A stretch of DNA of 44,874 nucleotides, taken from the NCBI GenBank assembly GCA_964388435.1, contig CAYMAH010000040.1, positions 1 to 44,874 on the forward strand, written 5' to 3'. Made by a program: the position numbers and the translations under genes. Positions 31,629 to 40,432 of this stretch are shown one piece after another (within the stretch, counting starts at the first letter, position 1; the number at the start of each line of letters is the position of its first letter). Source of the DNA: DTNV01 sp964388435. GTDB taxonomy: Archaea > Micrarchaeota > Micrarchaeia > Norongarragalinales > UBA8480. The notes beneath the pieces were generated by a model. It was not told the DNA's origin, did not search any database, and saw only the letters and a list, made by a program, of their open reading frames with translations.

Positions 31629-31645
31629 TGTATAACTTGTATAAC
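31629..31645 (-). promoter_or_regulatory. Direct repeats upstream of vapB
   Basis: TGTATAAC occurs twice at 9-nt spacing (31629-31636 and 31638-31645), on the minus strand GTTATACA twice, directly before the vapB start codon. The arrangement suits binding of antitoxin dimers for autoregulation. Confidence 0.45.
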
Positions 31646-31688
31646 AAAATTAAAAAGCTTTTTTATTGGACTGACTGGCAAAGCAAAT

Positions 31689-32870
31689 TCATTTCATTAG
31701 TGATTTTTCTATTATCTTCTTAACCCTGGAGTTCTCGATAGCCAACCTTAAAAGAGTGGTTTGACCTCTGACCCCACTCCCTGAATGAATGCTGCTTATC
31801 AGCCCAATCTCATCAAGCTCGTGAATGTATTCTCTGTACCATCTCGCACTGATTGGTTCAAAGCCGAACTTTTTCGAAATTCGCGTGTAATGGTCGTAAA
31901 CCTCGCCTGAAAAATAGTACTTTTCACCGCCGTCCTCCACGAGTTTTTTGTATGAAATGTCGGCAGAGGTCAAAGCAAGGGCGTAGAGAACAAGCTGCTG
32001 GTGGGTTGGAAGACTTGAAATCAGCTCACTAGCCTTATCCTCTTCAGCCATCTTCCTGGCCTCCTCCACTTCTTTGTCCGTTACCTTGCTTATTTTCTTT
32101 CTCTCGCCCAGCTCTCCGCTTCTCAAAAGGAGATTCAACGCATACCTGGCATCGCCGTTCTCACGGGCGGCTATGGCTGAAGCGAGATTCACGGCGCCAG
32201 GGGTTATCGCACCATCCTTAAAGGAAAGCGAAATCCTCTGATTCAATATCCCCTGAAGCTGGGTTGAATTATAGGTTTGGAAAACTATCTCCTCCTCGCA
32301 TATGGAGGACTTGCTTCTTTCTCCAAGCTTCTGCTTGAACTGTATCTTGTTTGAAATTCCAATCATCGACAAACCGCCGGTTTTTATGTCATCATTTGCC
32401 CTAGTGATACTGTAAACAAGCGCGTCTATGTCCTTGACGAAATCAATCTCGTCAAGAACCAACACAACGAACCTTTCTTTTTCCTCAATCCAGTCTAGAA
32501 CAGTCTCGTAGAGAAGCGCAAAGGAGTATCCTGTTTTTGAGAATTCATTTTTAAGCTCTGAAACAAGCTTCTGAAACACTTTGTACCTCGTGTCGTAAAC
32601 CCTGCAGTTCAGGTACAACCCCTTAACCCGCTCATCCTTCATCTCATTCATCTTCTCAAGAAGCTTTTTGCTGGTTATACTTTTTCCTGTCCCGGTTTTT
32701 CCGTATATGAGCATGTTTTTGGGCTTGAAACCCTTGAAGACTGGCGCAACCCCCTCCATCATCCTCTTCAACTCTTCCTCCCTGTAGAGCAGCTCGTGCG
32801 GGACGTAGTGAGGCGAAAGCACCGCCTTGTTCTTGAAAATGCTGCTGTCAACCATTTCCTTGAAGTCCAT
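31689..32870 (-). CDS. cdc6: Origin recognition protein Orc1/Cdc6
   Basis: A 393-residue AAA+ initiator. Walker A is I-Y-G-K-T-G-T-G-K-S near residue 56. Walker B is V-L-V-L-D-E-I-D-F near residue 134. Sensor-1 lies in M-I-G-I-S-N-K, and A-R-E-N-G-D-A-R-Y-A-L-N-L-L is the sensor-2 region. The C-terminal winged helix ends R-G-Q-T-T-L-L-R-L. It binds replication origins and loads MCM. I start at the ATG rather than the TTG three codons upstream. The HAD gene is 68 nt upstream on the same strand. I saw no repeated origin boxes in the immediate flanks. Confidence 0.94.
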   Translation of the reverse strand: MDFKEMVDSSIFKNKAVLSPHYVPHELLYREEELKRMMEGVAPVFKGFKPKNMLIYGKTGTGKSITSKKLLEKMNEMKDERVKGLYLNCRVYDTRYKVFQKLVSELKNEFSKTGYSFALLYETVLDWIEEKERFVVLVLDEIDFVKDIDALVYSITRANDDIKTGGLSMIGISNKIQFKQKLGERSKSSICEEEIVFQTYNSTQLQGILNQRISLSFKDGAITPGAVNLASAIAARENGDARYALNLLLRSGELGERKKISKVTDKEVEEARKMAEEDKASELISSLPTHQQLVLYALALTSADISYKKLVEDGGEKYYFSGEVYDHYTRISKKFGFEPISARWYREYIHELDEIGLISSIHSGSGVRGQTTLLRLAIENSRVKKIIEKSLMK

Positions 32871-32937
32871 TTTTTTCAACCCTCTTAAAAATAAAAATCA
32901 AACATTAAATAAGCTTTTCTTTTTCTTCTTCAAGTTA

Positions 32938-33651
32938 TTAGGTCAATTCATCTATTATTTTTTTAAGCTCTTCAAGTTTTTTTATTTTGTACGTCGGTTG
33001 CAGACCGTGGGTTTTCTTGAAACCAGAAGTCCAGCCTTCAATTAAAACAGTTCTCATGCCCAGTATCGCCGCAGCGACATCCTCGTCAATCCTGTCCCCA
33101 ACCATCAAAACTTCTTCAGGCTTGGTTTCAACAAACTTGTTTGCCCTCGCCAGGAAAACCATGAACGGAAACAGGCTTATTTTCTCCTCTCCTATCTCAG
33201 CAGAGGATATTATAATTTTAAAATATTTTTTAAGAACGTCAAGTTTGTCTATGTATTTTGAAAGAGATAAACCTGCGTTCGAAATTATAGCCTGATTAAG
33301 GTTCTTTTTTTGAGCATGTTTCAGAACTTCCTCCACCCCGCGCACCAGCTTGAAGCGTTTTAGTTTTTCGTTTTCGTAAAGAGATTCCATTTCAAGAAGC
33401 TGTTTTTGAGTGAATTTCTTTCCGACAACAACCCCGATTTTCTTGAATAAAGTCTTTGGGTCGTGTCTTTCAACCCTTCCACGCATAGAATTTCTCACAT
33501 CTTCAGAAATATCCAATATTCTACCTTCACTTAGCCTAACCCCGTAATTTTGAAGCAGTTTGCTTCTTACATTGCTCTTAGTCAGTTCTCTGTTTACCGC
33601 CTTTTGATCATACAACGTGCCTCCGAAATCAAAAACAATCCACTTTAACAT
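32938..33651 (-). CDS. HAD-superfamily hydrolase
   Basis: A 237-residue HAD protein. Motif I is V-F-D-F-G-G-T-L-Y-D (Asp8; the usual second Asp is Gly). Motif II is I-I-S-N-A-G near residue 120. A Lys follows in E-K-I-S, and motif IV is M-V-G-D-R-I-D-E-D near residue 193. Such proteins are phosphatases or related hydrolases; the missing second Asp could reduce phosphatase activity. A degenerate copy lies at 29176-29879. It is divergent from sepF. Confidence 0.85.
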   Translation of the reverse strand: MLKWIVFDFGGTLYDQKAVNRELTKSNVRSKLLQNYGVRLSEGRILDISEDVRNSMRGRVERHDPKTLFKKIGVVVGKKFTQKQLLEMESLYENEKLKRFKLVRGVEEVLKHAQKKNLNQAIISNAGLSLSKYIDKLDVLKKYFKIIISSAEIGEEKISLFPFMVFLARANKFVETKPEEVLMVGDRIDEDVAAAILGMRTVLIEGWTSGFKKTHGLQPTYKIKKLEELKKIIDELT

Positions 33652-33743
33652 TCAAAACACCATTAAATTAATTGAAAGACAAACTTTTTAAATCATTGGC
33701 GACTATTTATTCAACATTATTTTACTTCAAAGGTGATTTGGAA

Positions 33744-34106
33744 ATGAGTTTTATAGATAATATTTCAAAGGCTTTCGGGATTTCAAGCGAAATGGACGTT
33801 AACGAGTTTATGACTGCTAAGCAAGCAGAAGAAGTCGATGTGATGCACCAAAAAGCTGATTTTTATGTCAAGCCGATAGCATTGCAGAGCGAGAATGACA
33901 CCAAAATCGTGAAAGAGGAGCTACAGGCTAAAAACCTTGTTCTTTTGAACATAGCGCCTTTGACCAAAAATCCTGCAAAGCTCAAGACCGCAGTTGACGA
34001 GTTGAAAACACATGCAAGGAACATAAACGGTGACATCGCAAGGATCGACGAGGATAAAATATTGTTGACTCCTACAAATGTTAAGATAGTCAAGAAGAGA
34101 AAATAA
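33744..34106 (+). CDS. sepF: Archaeal cell division protein SepF
   Basis: About 120 residues. The N-terminal amphipathic helix M-S-F-I-D-N-I-S-K-A-F is the membrane anchor. After a linker the SepF core follows, with Y-V-K-P-I-A-L, a helix, V-L-L-N-I-A-P-L and the C-terminal strand D-G-D-I-A-R-I-D-E-D-K-I-L-L-T-P. SepF tethers FtsZ to the membrane in archaea that divide with FtsZ. The start is set by AAAGGTGATTTGGAA upstream; the longer open frame is not needed. Confidence 0.87.
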   Translation: MSFIDNISKAFGISSEMDVNEFMTAKQAEEVDVMHQKADFYVKPIALQSENDTKIVKEELQAKNLVLLNIAPLTKNPAKLKTAVDELKTHARNINGDIARIDEDKILLTPTNVKIVKKRK

Positions 34107-34147
34107 TTTTAAGGACAGACTAAATTTTTTTAAATAACAAGTTAGTC

Positions 34148-35173
34148 TTACTTGCTTCTTTTAACCTGCTTTGAAATAACTTCCCTGGCAGCATCTTTGT
34201 AATTATTTTCCTTGTCGCTTTCCAACTCGTTGAACTTTTCAAGAGCGTGTTCAGCCATTTTAAGTGCAGTTTGCTCGGCATAATCAACACTTCCATACTG
34301 CTTGAACTTGTCTGCTATGAATTCTATTTCTTCAACCGTTTTATCACTTCTTTTTTTAGAGTATATTTCCTTTGCTTTCAGAAGGTCAGACTCACTTGCA
34401 TTTCGAACAAAATGCCAAAGTATTATAGTTTTAACCCCATCCTTGATGTCGTTCCTAACGCTTTTACCAAGCGTTTTTTCGTCAGAAGTTACGTCTAGAA
34501 TGTCATCCTTCATTTGAAAAGCATTTCCTAAATCCAACCCATACTCCCTGATTTTTTCAACTTTTTCACTGCTAGCGTTTGAAATTATCGCGCCCAACTG
34601 CATAGGTCCGTAAACGCTGTAGTAAGCTGATTTCGCATGAATTGACTTGAAATAATCCTCTTGAGTGAATTCAGTTATAGACTTACTTTTTGTAAGAGTC
34701 ATGTCAAGATACTGCCCTTCTGCGGTTACAAGCAGGATGTCATAGAACTTGTTGAAGAAACTATCTCCAAGTTTTGGAGTGCTTCTATCAAGATGATCGG
34801 TGGCGTCCTTCGCAATTTTCCAGTTTATCATATGCAGCGCGTCACCGGCGTTTATCGCCAAATCCTCTCCATATAGAATATAAGCAGAGGGTTTTCCTCT
34901 TCTAAGTTCAGCGTGGTCCTCCCAATCATCGTGCATTAAAATCCAGTCTTCTGACGTTTGCAGTGAAGACGCTGGAAGAATGGCATCTTCTATTTTCCCG
35001 CCATACAACGCAGTCCATAAAACTATAAGCATTGCCCTGCCGTACTTTCCCTTTCTGTCAACATAATCTCTAACCATTTCATAGTGTTTTTTCGGCTCTC
35101 GATTTGGAATGTAGGTGCAGGTGGTATTGTAAATCTTGTCTTTATACAAAGCCGAGAATTCTTCATAATTCAA
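34148..35173 (-). CDS. Polyprenyl diphosphate synthase, probably GGPP synthase
   Basis: A 341-residue E-type prenyltransferase. The first Asp-rich motif is H-D-D-W-E-D-H-A-E-L-R-R-G-K-P near residues 96-110. The second is Q-M-K-D-D-I-L-D near 216-223, with G-K-S-V-R-N-D-I-K-D-G-V-K-T following. An aromatic residue lies 5 positions before the first motif, as in archaeal short-chain synthases. These enzymes extend DMAPP with IPP to C15/C20, the precursors of archaeal lipids, and would use products of the MEP pathway suggested by dxs and ispE. Chain length is inferred. Confidence 0.9.
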   Translation of the reverse strand: MNYEEFSALYKDKIYNTTCTYIPNREPKKHYEMVRDYVDRKGKYGRAMLIVLWTALYGGKIEDAILPASSLQTSEDWILMHDDWEDHAELRRGKPSAYILYGEDLAINAGDALHMINWKIAKDATDHLDRSTPKLGDSFFNKFYDILLVTAEGQYLDMTLTKSKSITEFTQEDYFKSIHAKSAYYSVYGPMQLGAIISNASSEKVEKIREYGLDLGNAFQMKDDILDVTSDEKTLGKSVRNDIKDGVKTIILWHFVRNASESDLLKAKEIYSKKRSDKTVEEIEFIADKFKQYGSVDYAEQTALKMAEHALEKFNELESDKENNYKDAAREVISKQVKRSK

Positions 35174-35350
35174 TTCAAAAACACCTTTTAAAATTATTTA
35201 AGAATAATTGAAAAGCCAAGGTTTTTAAAATACTAAGGTAAGAAAAAAAGAGAATTTAAGTGTGATGTTAAAAAACAATTACAAAACAATGATATTTTAA
35301 AAAAAACAATTCTTTTGTATGATTTTGGTAAAAGCGTTTTAATTTGTCTA
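35174..35350. other. AT-rich spacer without recognised features
   Basis: This stretch joins the polyprenyl synthase promoter and the end of the decayed pilin. It contains several tttaaaa stretches that could be promoters for the synthase. No open frame or repeat stands out. Confidence 0.4.
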
Positions 35351-35771
35351 TTACTGCCTTCCAGCGTAAACATAATTCTCATAAAACCCCAAGTCTAAGA
35401 TTGAATAGTTGACCAGCTGCCAGTTAACCCAATCTGTCGAGTTCAACAATCCTATATCCTCTTGACCTGTTGGATCGCCAGTGTTATTAAAAAAAACCAT
35501 AGCAACCCCCGCCCGCTTCTAACGCGTAATATTGGTATTGGAGCTACAGAAAGGAGTATTATTGACGAGGAACAACTATATTTTGTCCATGCTCCAGGTA
35601 TTGTAGGAACAGTTGAAATAGTGTTAAGAATATTATTAGTGCCGAACATTGGCATTTGCAGGGGACGGTATAACACTTTTCAAAATAACAATAATCAAAA
35701 CCACGATTAAAAGAATTCCCGCCAGAAGAAGAATGTATTCAAAAGCTCCTTGCCCTTTTGATTTGCTCATT
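35351..35771 (-). pseudogene. Decayed type IV pilin-like gene with class III signal peptide
   Basis: From the ATG at 35771 the minus strand reads M-S-K-S-K-G-Q-G-A-F-E-Y-I-L-L-L-A-G, the class III prepilin signature (positively charged start, G-Q-x-x-F-E-Y, hydrophobic helix), then L-K-S-V-I-P and a stop. Pilin-like segments continue in shifted frames (G-T-N-N-I-L-N-T-I), and the tail V-F-F-N-N-T-G-D-P to V-Y-A-G-R-Q ends at 35351. At least two frameshifts break the gene. It may have been a substrate of the secretion ATPase encoded 0.8 kb away. A sequencing error is possible but would need several events. Confidence 0.78.
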
Positions 35772-35813
35772 GCTTTTTTTTATTTAAAGCCGAGTTTATT
35801 TGAGTTTTGTGTT

Positions 35814-36467
35814 TTAAAACTGCTCCAGATTTTTCTGCACTGTTTTTTGCTTCAACTCATTTTTTATTCTTTCAACCGTGCTCCACTCCGTCCTTAAATA
35901 TTTCTTCAATTCAGGTTTGCTGAAATTTTTTTTAAGGAAGTTTATCGTCCTCTCATCAGACGGGTAGCCCGAGCCAAAAAAGCCTATTTTTTTTGAAATG
36001 ATTTCAACCTCGTTTTCCCGCTGGTTTTTGGCTATTATAGAAGCCGCTCCAACCACAAGGTAATTCCGGTCAGCGTAGTTCTCGCACACCAAAACCCCCT
36101 TTTTGCAATACTTTCTTATTCTTTTCTCAAACTTCTTGCCGTCCGCGTCAGGAGAGTCTATGAAAGCCTTTGTAAAACTTATGCTGTTAAGCAAGCCCCC
36201 TATCTTTTCGGCTTCAAGCTCGTTCAGGCTTATTCTTTTTTTCATTTTATCGTTTATTTCGGCATTGGTTATCACGCTTGTCTTCCAAGAGCCTATCCCT
36301 CCAAGCTTCGCCCCTATTTTGACCCGTTGATCGTTGCTCAAAAGCTTTGAATCTTTAACTCCTATCTCGCTTAATTCTGGAATATTCTTTTCCTCGCAAT
36401 AGAAAACGCTTATTATCATCGGCCCTATAACCGGACCCCTGCCGCTCTCGTCAACGCCCGCAATCAT
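35814..36467 (-). CDS. rnhB: Ribonuclease HII
   Basis: A 217-residue RNase HII. The catalytic start is A-G-V-D-E-S-G-R-G-P-V-I-G-P (Asp5, Glu6). G-V-K-D-S-K-L-L and I-D-S-P-D-A-D near residue 100 add the third Asp, and the C-terminal G-S-G-Y-P-S-D motif is present. It removes RNA primers and single ribonucleotides from DNA. It lies between the decayed pilin and the divergent secretion ATPase. Confidence 0.95.
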   Translation of the reverse strand: MIAGVDESGRGPVIGPMIISVFYCEEKNIPELSEIGVKDSKLLSNDQRVKIGAKLGGIGSWKTSVITNAEINDKMKKRISLNELEAEKIGGLLNSISFTKAFIDSPDADGKKFEKRIRKYCKKGVLVCENYADRNYLVVGAASIIAKNQRENEVEIISKKIGFFGSGYPSDERTINFLKKNFSKPELKKYLRTEWSTVERIKNELKQKTVQKNLEQF

Positions 36468-36601
36468 GATATTTTAAAGAAAAGCAAGTTATTTTAATCA
36501 GGTGTTTGAAAATTTTAAACAGTGAACAAAAAAACTTGCAATACTCGCGTTACTGAAAGCCAATCAATAAGTTTTAATTTTTTGTTCATAAAGCTTAAAC
36601 C

Positions 36602-37990
36602 ATGGCAGTAGTGGAAAAGGGATACCCCTTTTGTTTTTACAAAGACTCTTCTGAAGAGCTGAACGAGGAAGAGGAGAAGATAATTGAAATTTTGACAGAG
36701 GTATTCACCAAAAGGAGAACGGAAGAGCTTACTAAAATAGGCTTGAATATCAAAGACTTTGAAAAAATACTGGGCGATTACACGGTTGGAAGACCTTTAA
36801 ACTCAAGCGAAAAAGAGGTGTTTGAAAAACAGCTGCTGCAGATTCTGCTTCACCTTCCGGTAAACGCGGAGAGGATTGTTGAAAAGGTCTACGAGAGGTT
36901 GTTCGGCTACAAGCTCATTCAAAATCTTTTTGACGATGACGACCTGGAAGAGATAATGATAGATGGAGAGGATGAAAACATCCTGGTTTTTCACAAGAAC
37001 TTCGGGGCCTGCAAGACGTCCATAAAACCCTCAAAAAAAGACATAGACAATATCCTACTTCAATTTCAGTGGAATGGAAAAAACCCGGAGGATTTGAAGC
37101 TTCCGGACGGGAGCAGGGCAAACATCATAGTAAAGCCGATAAGCGACAAGACCATAATAACAATAAGAAAATTCAAAAAACAGCAGTTCTCGATAACAGG
37201 CCTTATCGAAAACGAGACAATGGACTCCGACCTTGCAAGCTACCTATGGCTTTGCGTTGAAGGATTGCAATTATTCCCATTGAACATCCTTGTTGTGGGG
37301 GGAACCGCTTCTGGAAAAACAACCACTCTTAACTCTCTCAGCTCTTTCATACCGCCTCAAGACAGAATCATAAGCATTGAAGAAGTAAGGGAGGTTAATT
37401 TTGAAAGGGAGAATTGGATCGCTCTGGAAGCTCAACAGTCTGGAATGGACTTGATTCTTAGAAATGTTTTAAGAATGAGGCCGGACAGAATTGTTGTTGG
37501 GGAGGTAAGGGGAAGCGAAGCTGAAACTCTGTTTAATTCAATGAACGTGGGTTTGAGGGGGGTGCTTGGAACCATGCACGCCAACAATTCAAGAGATGCT
37601 GTCAAAAAGCTTGAGGAAAGCCCCATGAACGTGCCAAGAGGATTGATTCCCCTGCTTCACGTGATAGTAGTTCAGAACATGTTTTTCGACAGGAGGCTTG
37701 GAAAAAACGTCAGAAAAGTCGTTCAAGTAAGCGAGGTTTCGAGGATAGAGAATGAAATCACTCTAAACGACGTGTTCAAATTCAACTTGATGACGATGAA
37801 ACTCGAGAGAACGGACTACTCAAGCGAGGCCGTGGAGAGAATCTCGAAAAGCGTTAACAGCAGCCTGATTGAATTGAATGAAGAACTTGGAAAGAGAAAA
37901 GCGGTGCTTGACTATCTTGTCGAGAAGAAAGTTTCAAGCTTCAAAGACGTAAACGAGTTCATGAAAAAGTATTATCAAAAAGACGTTTAG
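36602..37990 (+). CDS. Type II/IV secretion-system ATPase (GspE/TadA/archaellum-like)
   Basis: A 462-residue ATPase. The N-terminal domain (1-~200) includes an I-M-I-D-G-E-D segment. The motor domain has Walker A V-V-G-G-T-A-S-G-K-T-T near residues 230-240, the Asp box I-I-S-I-E-E-V-R, Walker B D-R-I-V-V-G-E-V-R-G and the His box G-T-M-H-A-N-N-S. It powers assembly of pili or archaella at the membrane. No TadC-type platform gene follows; the nearest related gene is the decayed pilin, so its partners lie elsewhere. Confidence 0.92.
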   Translation: MAVVEKGYPFCFYKDSSEELNEEEEKIIEILTEVFTKRRTEELTKIGLNIKDFEKILGDYTVGRPLNSSEKEVFEKQLLQILLHLPVNAERIVEKVYERLFGYKLIQNLFDDDDLEEIMIDGEDENILVFHKNFGACKTSIKPSKKDIDNILLQFQWNGKNPEDLKLPDGSRANIIVKPISDKTIITIRKFKKQQFSITGLIENETMDSDLASYLWLCVEGLQLFPLNILVVGGTASGKTTTLNSLSSFIPPQDRIISIEEVREVNFERENWIALEAQQSGMDLILRNVLRMRPDRIVVGEVRGSEAETLFNSMNVGLRGVLGTMHANNSRDAVKKLEESPMNVPRGLIPLLHVIVVQNMFFDRRLGKNVRKVVQVSEVSRIENEITLNDVFKFNLMTMKLERTDYSSEAVERISKSVNSSLIELNEELGKRKAVLDYLVEKKVSSFKDVNEFMKKYYQKDV

Positions 37991-38101
37991 TTTTGCTCGT
38001 TATTATCCGCTAGGGCGCATAAAAGTATTTCTACCTGTAATCACGACAAGACATAAGTTTTTTAAATATATACCGTATAAAATATATATAAGGTGTTTGA
38101 A

Positions 38102-38350
38102 ATGGGTTTTGAAAATGCGATTCTTGTAAAAGTTGATGAAGATACGAAGAAGAAAATGAAAAAGATTGGCATCAACTGGTCTGCGGAGATAAGAGAGTTC
38201 GTAAATGAGAGACTAAGAAAGAAAAATAATATTGCCTTAGCAGTCGCTCTTACAGATAGGGTTTTTAAAAACGCTAAAAAAAACGGTTTTGACAGCACTG
38301 AGTTTATAAGAAAAATGAGGGAAACAAGATATGGAAAGAATAGTGGTTGA
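38102..38350 (+). CDS. vapB: VapB-like antitoxin
   Basis: About 82 residues starting M-G-F-E-N-A-I-L-V-K-V-D. A strand followed by two helices (K-K-K-M-K-K-I-G-I-N-W-S-A-E-I-R-E-F-V) fits a ribbon-helix-helix DNA-binding fold. AAGGTG about 8 nt before the ATG is the ribosome binding site, and a tttaaatatata box lies upstream. The gene overlaps vapC by 20 nt. Confidence 0.8.
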   Translation: MGFENAILVKVDEDTKKKMKKIGINWSAEIREFVNERLRKKNNIALAVALTDRVFKNAKKNGFDSTEFIRKMRETRYGKNSG

Positions 38351-38747
38351 TGCCAGTGTTATAGTAAAGTTTTTTCTCGATGAAAACTATTCAGAAAACG
38401 CTTACATTTTAAGGGATTTTTTTATAAGAGGTTCAATAGAAATTATAGAACCGTCTCTGCTGGAATATGAAGTTTTGAGTGCATTGTTTAATTCTAATCG
38501 ATTGAAAAAAATAGACTTGTCGGCGGCCGTAAATGCTTTTTACGAATATGGTTTTACATTCGTTGAAACTTCTTATGAGTTGGCAAGTAACATTATAGAA
38601 ATAGCAGAGAAATACAAAATAACCACTTATGATGCTGTTTACGTGGCTTTAGCAATGAACACAAACTCTAAGTTATACACCGCCGACGAGAAGCTTGTAA
38701 ACAGCTTAAAACTGCCTTTTGTTAAGCACATCAAACAGTTCGCATGA
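38331..38747 (+). CDS. vapC: VapC-type PIN-domain toxin
   Basis: A 138-residue PIN nuclease: V-V-D-A-S-V-I-V-K-F (Asp7), L-L-E-Y-E-V near residue 42, T-Y-D-A-V-Y-V-A near residue 99 and Y-T-A-D-E near 117 provide the four acidic positions. It is the partner of the overlapping antitoxin. It converges on gltX with a 2-nt gap. Confidence 0.9.
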   Translation: MERIVVDASVIVKFFLDENYSENAYILRDFFIRGSIEIIEPSLLEYEVLSALFNSNRLKKIDLSAAVNAFYEYGFTFVETSYELASNIIEIAEKYKITTYDAVYVALAMNTNSKLYTADEKLVNSLKLPFVKHIKQFA

Positions 38748-38749
38748 AC

Positions 38750-40342
38750 TTAGGAGTGGGTGAAATAAAAAACATTTTTTGAGTCTAATCTGCAGAAGCC
38801 GAACCTCTCAAACTGGACTTCGCTTCCTATTTTCAGACCGCCGCAGAAATCCTCTGCAAAACCCTCGATTGTTTCATCTGGCTTTATTATCTTAATCGGA
38901 ATCGAACGGTTTTTTTCCACCCACTGGACAACCTTTCCCGCTCCTTCGATGATTTTTCCCTCATTGTTTATTGTAACCAACCCCTTCAAGTGTATCGGAT
39001 AGTTTAGGTCTCTTTCGTTTACAAGAAAAACCTCCCCTCCTTTGAAAGAGTAATGCTTGAAGCCCATGTCAGCAAATGGATGTAATCTTATCTTGAAATC
39101 CCCTTTGATATTAATTTTGATTTCAGTCGGGTTTGAAACAAAAAAATACCTTGGGCTTGAAGAGTCTATCATGTTCTTGTTGAAATTGTTCAGAATATCC
39201 CAGTCCACCGTTGTTTCATTCTCGTTCAAGCCGAAGTTTAGAATGAATTCTCTTACTGCTTTTGGAGAATAGCCTCTTCTTCTCAAAGCGGCTAGGGTTG
39301 GAAGCTTCGGATCGTCGAATCCTGTGAAAATGCCTTCTCTTATTCCCTTTATCATCTCGCTTTTTGAAATCGTGGAGTTTTTTATTAGAATCTTTCCATA
39401 GGTTATTGTCAGAGGGTAGGTCCAATCAAAAGCGGAGTAGATGTAATTCTGCCTTTCTTCTGAAACCATCAGGTCCTTTCCTCTTATTATGACATTTACA
39501 TTTAAATCATGATCGTCCACTGCCGATGCGAAGTCAAGGGTAGGCCATAACTTTACGCTTTTTTCAACAAGAGGGTGCTCCGGATGATCAACGATCCTCA
39601 AAGCAACCCAGTCTATCACAGCGGGGTTGGGATGATTTAAATCTGTTTTAATCCTTCCAACAGCCTCTCCTTCTTTGAAATTTGAAATATCGTTCCAAAG
39701 CTCAAGGTTTTTTTCCACGCTGTTTTCCCTGCAATTGCACGCTTGGCGGGTTTCACGCGTTTTCCAGTCTTTGCAGGTGCAAACGTAGGCGACTCCCTTT
39801 TCAATGCACTTCTTGAAATAATCATAATAAACATCCAATCTTTTTGAAGCGTATATTTTTTTAGTGTAGTCCACCCCAAGCCAGTTCAAATCCTTTTCAA
39901 TCAAATCATAAGCGTCTTTCAAGGGAATTTTCTCGGGATTTTTGGGGTCCGTATCGTCAAAGCGAAGTATCAACTCTCCCGGATATTTTTTGTGATACTC
40001 GTCATTTAAGATTATCATTCTTGCGCTTCCCAGGTGAAGGGGGCCGTTAGGGTTTGGGGCCATTCTTAACACTGCCTTTTTGATATTCAGTTCAGGCAGG
40101 GTTCTTTCCTTCTCAACCTTCTTTTCAAAATGATATCCTTCCAGTTCTTTTTCCAATTCCTCTTTTGAAAGACTGTTTACTTCGCTTACTGTTTTTTTTA
40201 TTTTTTTGCTCAACTCTCCCATTTTTTCCTTTAAGTCCGGGTTTTCTCCTAAAACTTTGGCTATGACCACCCCCTCCCTTGCCTTGCCGTAATCAAAGGC
40301 ATTTTTCAGCGCGTGTTTTCTTATTTCTTCTTCCAGGTCCAT
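38750..40342 (-). CDS. gltX: Glutamyl-tRNA synthetase (archaeal type)
   Basis: A 530-residue class I synthetase. The HIGH-like motif is P-N-P-N-G-P-L-H-L-G-S near residues 95-105. D-D-T-D-P-K near 128-133 follows. A Cys-rich insert with C-T-C-K and C-N-C is near 188-203, the KMSKS-like motif is T-I-S-K-S-E near 318, and the C-terminal beta-barrel anticodon domain completes it. In archaea this enzyme charges tRNA-Glu and usually also tRNA-Gln before amidation. Complete length. Confidence 0.95.
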   Translation of the reverse strand: MDLEEEIRKHALKNAFDYGKAREGVVIAKVLGENPDLKEKMGELSKKIKKTVSEVNSLSKEELEKELEGYHFEKKVEKERTLPELNIKKAVLRMAPNPNGPLHLGSARMIILNDEYHKKYPGELILRFDDTDPKNPEKIPLKDAYDLIEKDLNWLGVDYTKKIYASKRLDVYYDYFKKCIEKGVAYVCTCKDWKTRETRQACNCRENSVEKNLELWNDISNFKEGEAVGRIKTDLNHPNPAVIDWVALRIVDHPEHPLVEKSVKLWPTLDFASAVDDHDLNVNVIIRGKDLMVSEERQNYIYSAFDWTYPLTITYGKILIKNSTISKSEMIKGIREGIFTGFDDPKLPTLAALRRRGYSPKAVREFILNFGLNENETTVDWDILNNFNKNMIDSSSPRYFFVSNPTEIKINIKGDFKIRLHPFADMGFKHYSFKGGEVFLVNERDLNYPIHLKGLVTINNEGKIIEGAGKVVQWVEKNRSIPIKIIKPDETIEGFAEDFCGGLKIGSEVQFERFGFCRLDSKNVFYFTHS

Positions 40343-40406
40343 TGCTTTAGAATTACAGTATTAAGGTTAAAAACCATTTCACTTGCTAATTTCTTTTTAA
40401 TATACT

Positions 40407-40432
40407 AATAATTATCAAAAATGATAATTATT
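40407..40432. repeat. Perfect 10-bp inverted repeat before the AbiEii remnant
   Basis: aataattatc and gataattatt surround a 6-nt loop aaaaat. It lies between the gltX start and the 5'-truncated AbiEii-like frame. Possible operator left from the lost part of the system, or an insertion/deletion scar. Confidence 0.45.

Noticed and set aside
32871..32937. Replication origin beside cdc6
   Set aside because: The gap is only 67 nt and shows no repeated origin-recognition boxes or unwinding element distinct from the general AT richness.
35452..35710. Open frames on both strands in the pilin region
   Set aside because: They are pieces or shadows of the frameshifted pilin; none has a start signal and family match on its own.
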